From Clostridia bacterium (GTDB taxonomy: Bacteria; Bacillota_E; RBS10-35; JAJYVN01), in NCBI GenBank assembly GCA_027335515.1, contig DAHWHT010000321.1:1-5729 (forward strand): 5,729 nt of DNA, read 5' to 3'. Positions 4,936 to 5,729 of the stretch are shown one piece after another (the stretch's first letter is position 1; the number at the start of each line of letters is the position of its first letter). The notes under the pieces were generated by a model, which saw nothing but the letters and a program-made list of their open reading frames with translations, did no database searches and was not told the origin of the DNA. Made by a program: the position numbers and the translations under genes.

Positions 4936-5729
4936 ATGGAGATCGCACAGGCCTTGCTCAGCAGCCTCAGTGAAAACGAGCGTGACGAAGCGCTCCGGAT
5001 CTTCCGTTTGATCCGGCCCTGCCTTGATGGGGGCGTGTCCCTCACCCGCGTAGCGACCGAGGCGGGCGTTAGCCGGTGGACGGTGCACCGTTGGATTGAG
5101 AGGTACCGCGCTAAGGGCCTTGTAGGGCTATGTCGGCGCCATCGAAATGACGCCGGCCAGCGGCGGCTGCCGGAAGAACTCCAACACCTGATCGAAGGGC
5201 TTGCTCTTCAGCGTCCAGCGCCACGGATTTCGTGGGTCTGCCGGCAGGCACAATCGGTTGCCCGCGCTAACGGCTGGCCTATCCCGAGCTATACCTCTGT
5301 GTACCGGATCGTTCGGGGACTCGATCCGGGGCTTCTGATTTATGCGCACGAGGGATCAAAGGCCTACCGCGAGGCCTTTGACCTCATCTACCGTCGGGAA
5401 TCGGCATCACCGAACGAAATATGGCTCGCGGACCACAGCGCCCTCAACGTCGCCACAGTGGACAAGTCCGGTCGCGTCGACCGGCCATGGTTGACCGTGA
5501 TCATGGACGACTTCAGCCGCTCGGTTGCAGGGTACCTGCTTGGGTTCGAGGCGCCCTCCAGTTTACGAACAGCTCTCGCTCTCCGTCAGGCGATCTGGCG
5601 TAAGGATGATCACCGCTGGCGGATCTGCGGTATCCCCTCCCGCTTTTACACGGACCACGGAAGCGACTTCACCTCCCAACACATGGAACAAGTCGCGGCG
5701 GATCTGCGGATGGAGTTGGTCTTCTCCAC
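4936..5729 (+). CDS. Mu/TniA-like DDE transposase (partial, C-terminus beyond window)
   Basis: The frame is open from the ATG at 4936 to the window end: 264 codons with no stop. An N-terminal helix-turn-helix is visible at about residues 33-60 (VSLTRVATEAGVSRWTVHRWIERY), followed by a second DNA-binding region with PSYTSVYRIVRGLD (117-130). The RNase H-like catalytic core starts near residue 160. Asp166 in NEIWLADHSALN and Asp240 in RFYTDHGSDF are the first two residues of the DDE triad; the Glu should follow shortly after the window edge. The context around both Asp residues, including WLTVIMDDFSRSVAGY, resembles rve-core transposases of the Mu/TniA/TnsB group rather than small IS elements. 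GAGG at 4922-4925, inside the end of the recombinase gene, is a reasonable ribosome binding site ten bases upstream. Such transposases normally need an ATPase partner (TniB/TnsC/MuB), which would be expected downstream. An IS481-like assignment is less likely but not excluded. Confidence 0.88.
   Translation, partial: MEIAQALLSSLSENERDEALRIFRLIRPCLDGGVSLTRVATEAGVSRWTVHRWIERYRAKGLVGLCRRHRNDAGQRRLPEELQHLIEGLALQRPAPRISWVCRQAQSVARANGWPIPSYTSVYRIVRGLDPGLLIYAHEGSKAYREAFDLIYRRESASPNEIWLADHSALNVATVDKSGRVDRPWLTVIMDDFSRSVAGYLLGFEAPSSLRTALALRQAIWRKDDHRWRICGIPSRFYTDHGSDFTSQHMEQVAADLRMELVFS

Noticed and set aside
1..5729. CRISPR arrays, tRNA and rRNA genes
   Set aside because: No regularly spaced repeats, cloverleaf-like segments or rRNA-like conserved stretches were seen when reading the window.

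Overview
The window is GC-rich bacterial DNA with tightly packed genes, strong purine-rich Shine-Dalgarno sequences (AAGGAGG, GGAGGG) and a BlaI-type regulator apparently coupled to a second gene. This fits a high-GC Gram-positive or related thermophilic/acidophilic lineage, possibly of the Sulfobacillus or Kyrpidia kind. That placement is an inference from protein flavour and is not secure.

Left part (1-1482). A BlaI/MecI/CopY-family repressor lies on the minus strand. It overlaps the start of a second minus-strand gene, cut by the window edge, that in this context is probably a BlaR1/M56-like membrane peptidase. Divergent to it on the plus strand is a membrane protein gene of the DUF4396 family. 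It can only be read by changing frame about four times, so it looks like a pseudogene (or an error-rich stretch). The repressor has a plausible promoter with an overlapping dyad. Its best ribosome binding site faces an ATA codon rather than a normal start.

Middle (1517-3677). A compact minus-strand metal-resistance operon runs from an ArsR/SmtB repressor of CadC type, through a short CDF-like cation transporter without a C-terminal domain, to a full-length zinc-type CDF exporter with a histidine-rich N-terminus. The first two genes overlap by 20 bases and the third follows after 22 bases. A promoter with a 16-bp palindromic operator lies upstream of the repressor, and a hairpin lies after the last gene. 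The expected logic is metal-relieved repression of two efflux-type proteins.

Right part (3678-5729). After an intergenic region with a 25-bp tandem repeat come two plus-strand genes only 2 bases apart: an intact tyrosine recombinase with all catalytic residues, and a Mu/TniA-like DDE transposase that runs off the window end with the first two catalytic Asp residues visible. This looks like the leading end of a transposon that carries both recombination chemistries. It is the part of the window most worth following into flanking sequence, to look for a TniB/TnsC-type ATPase, TniQ and a matching end.
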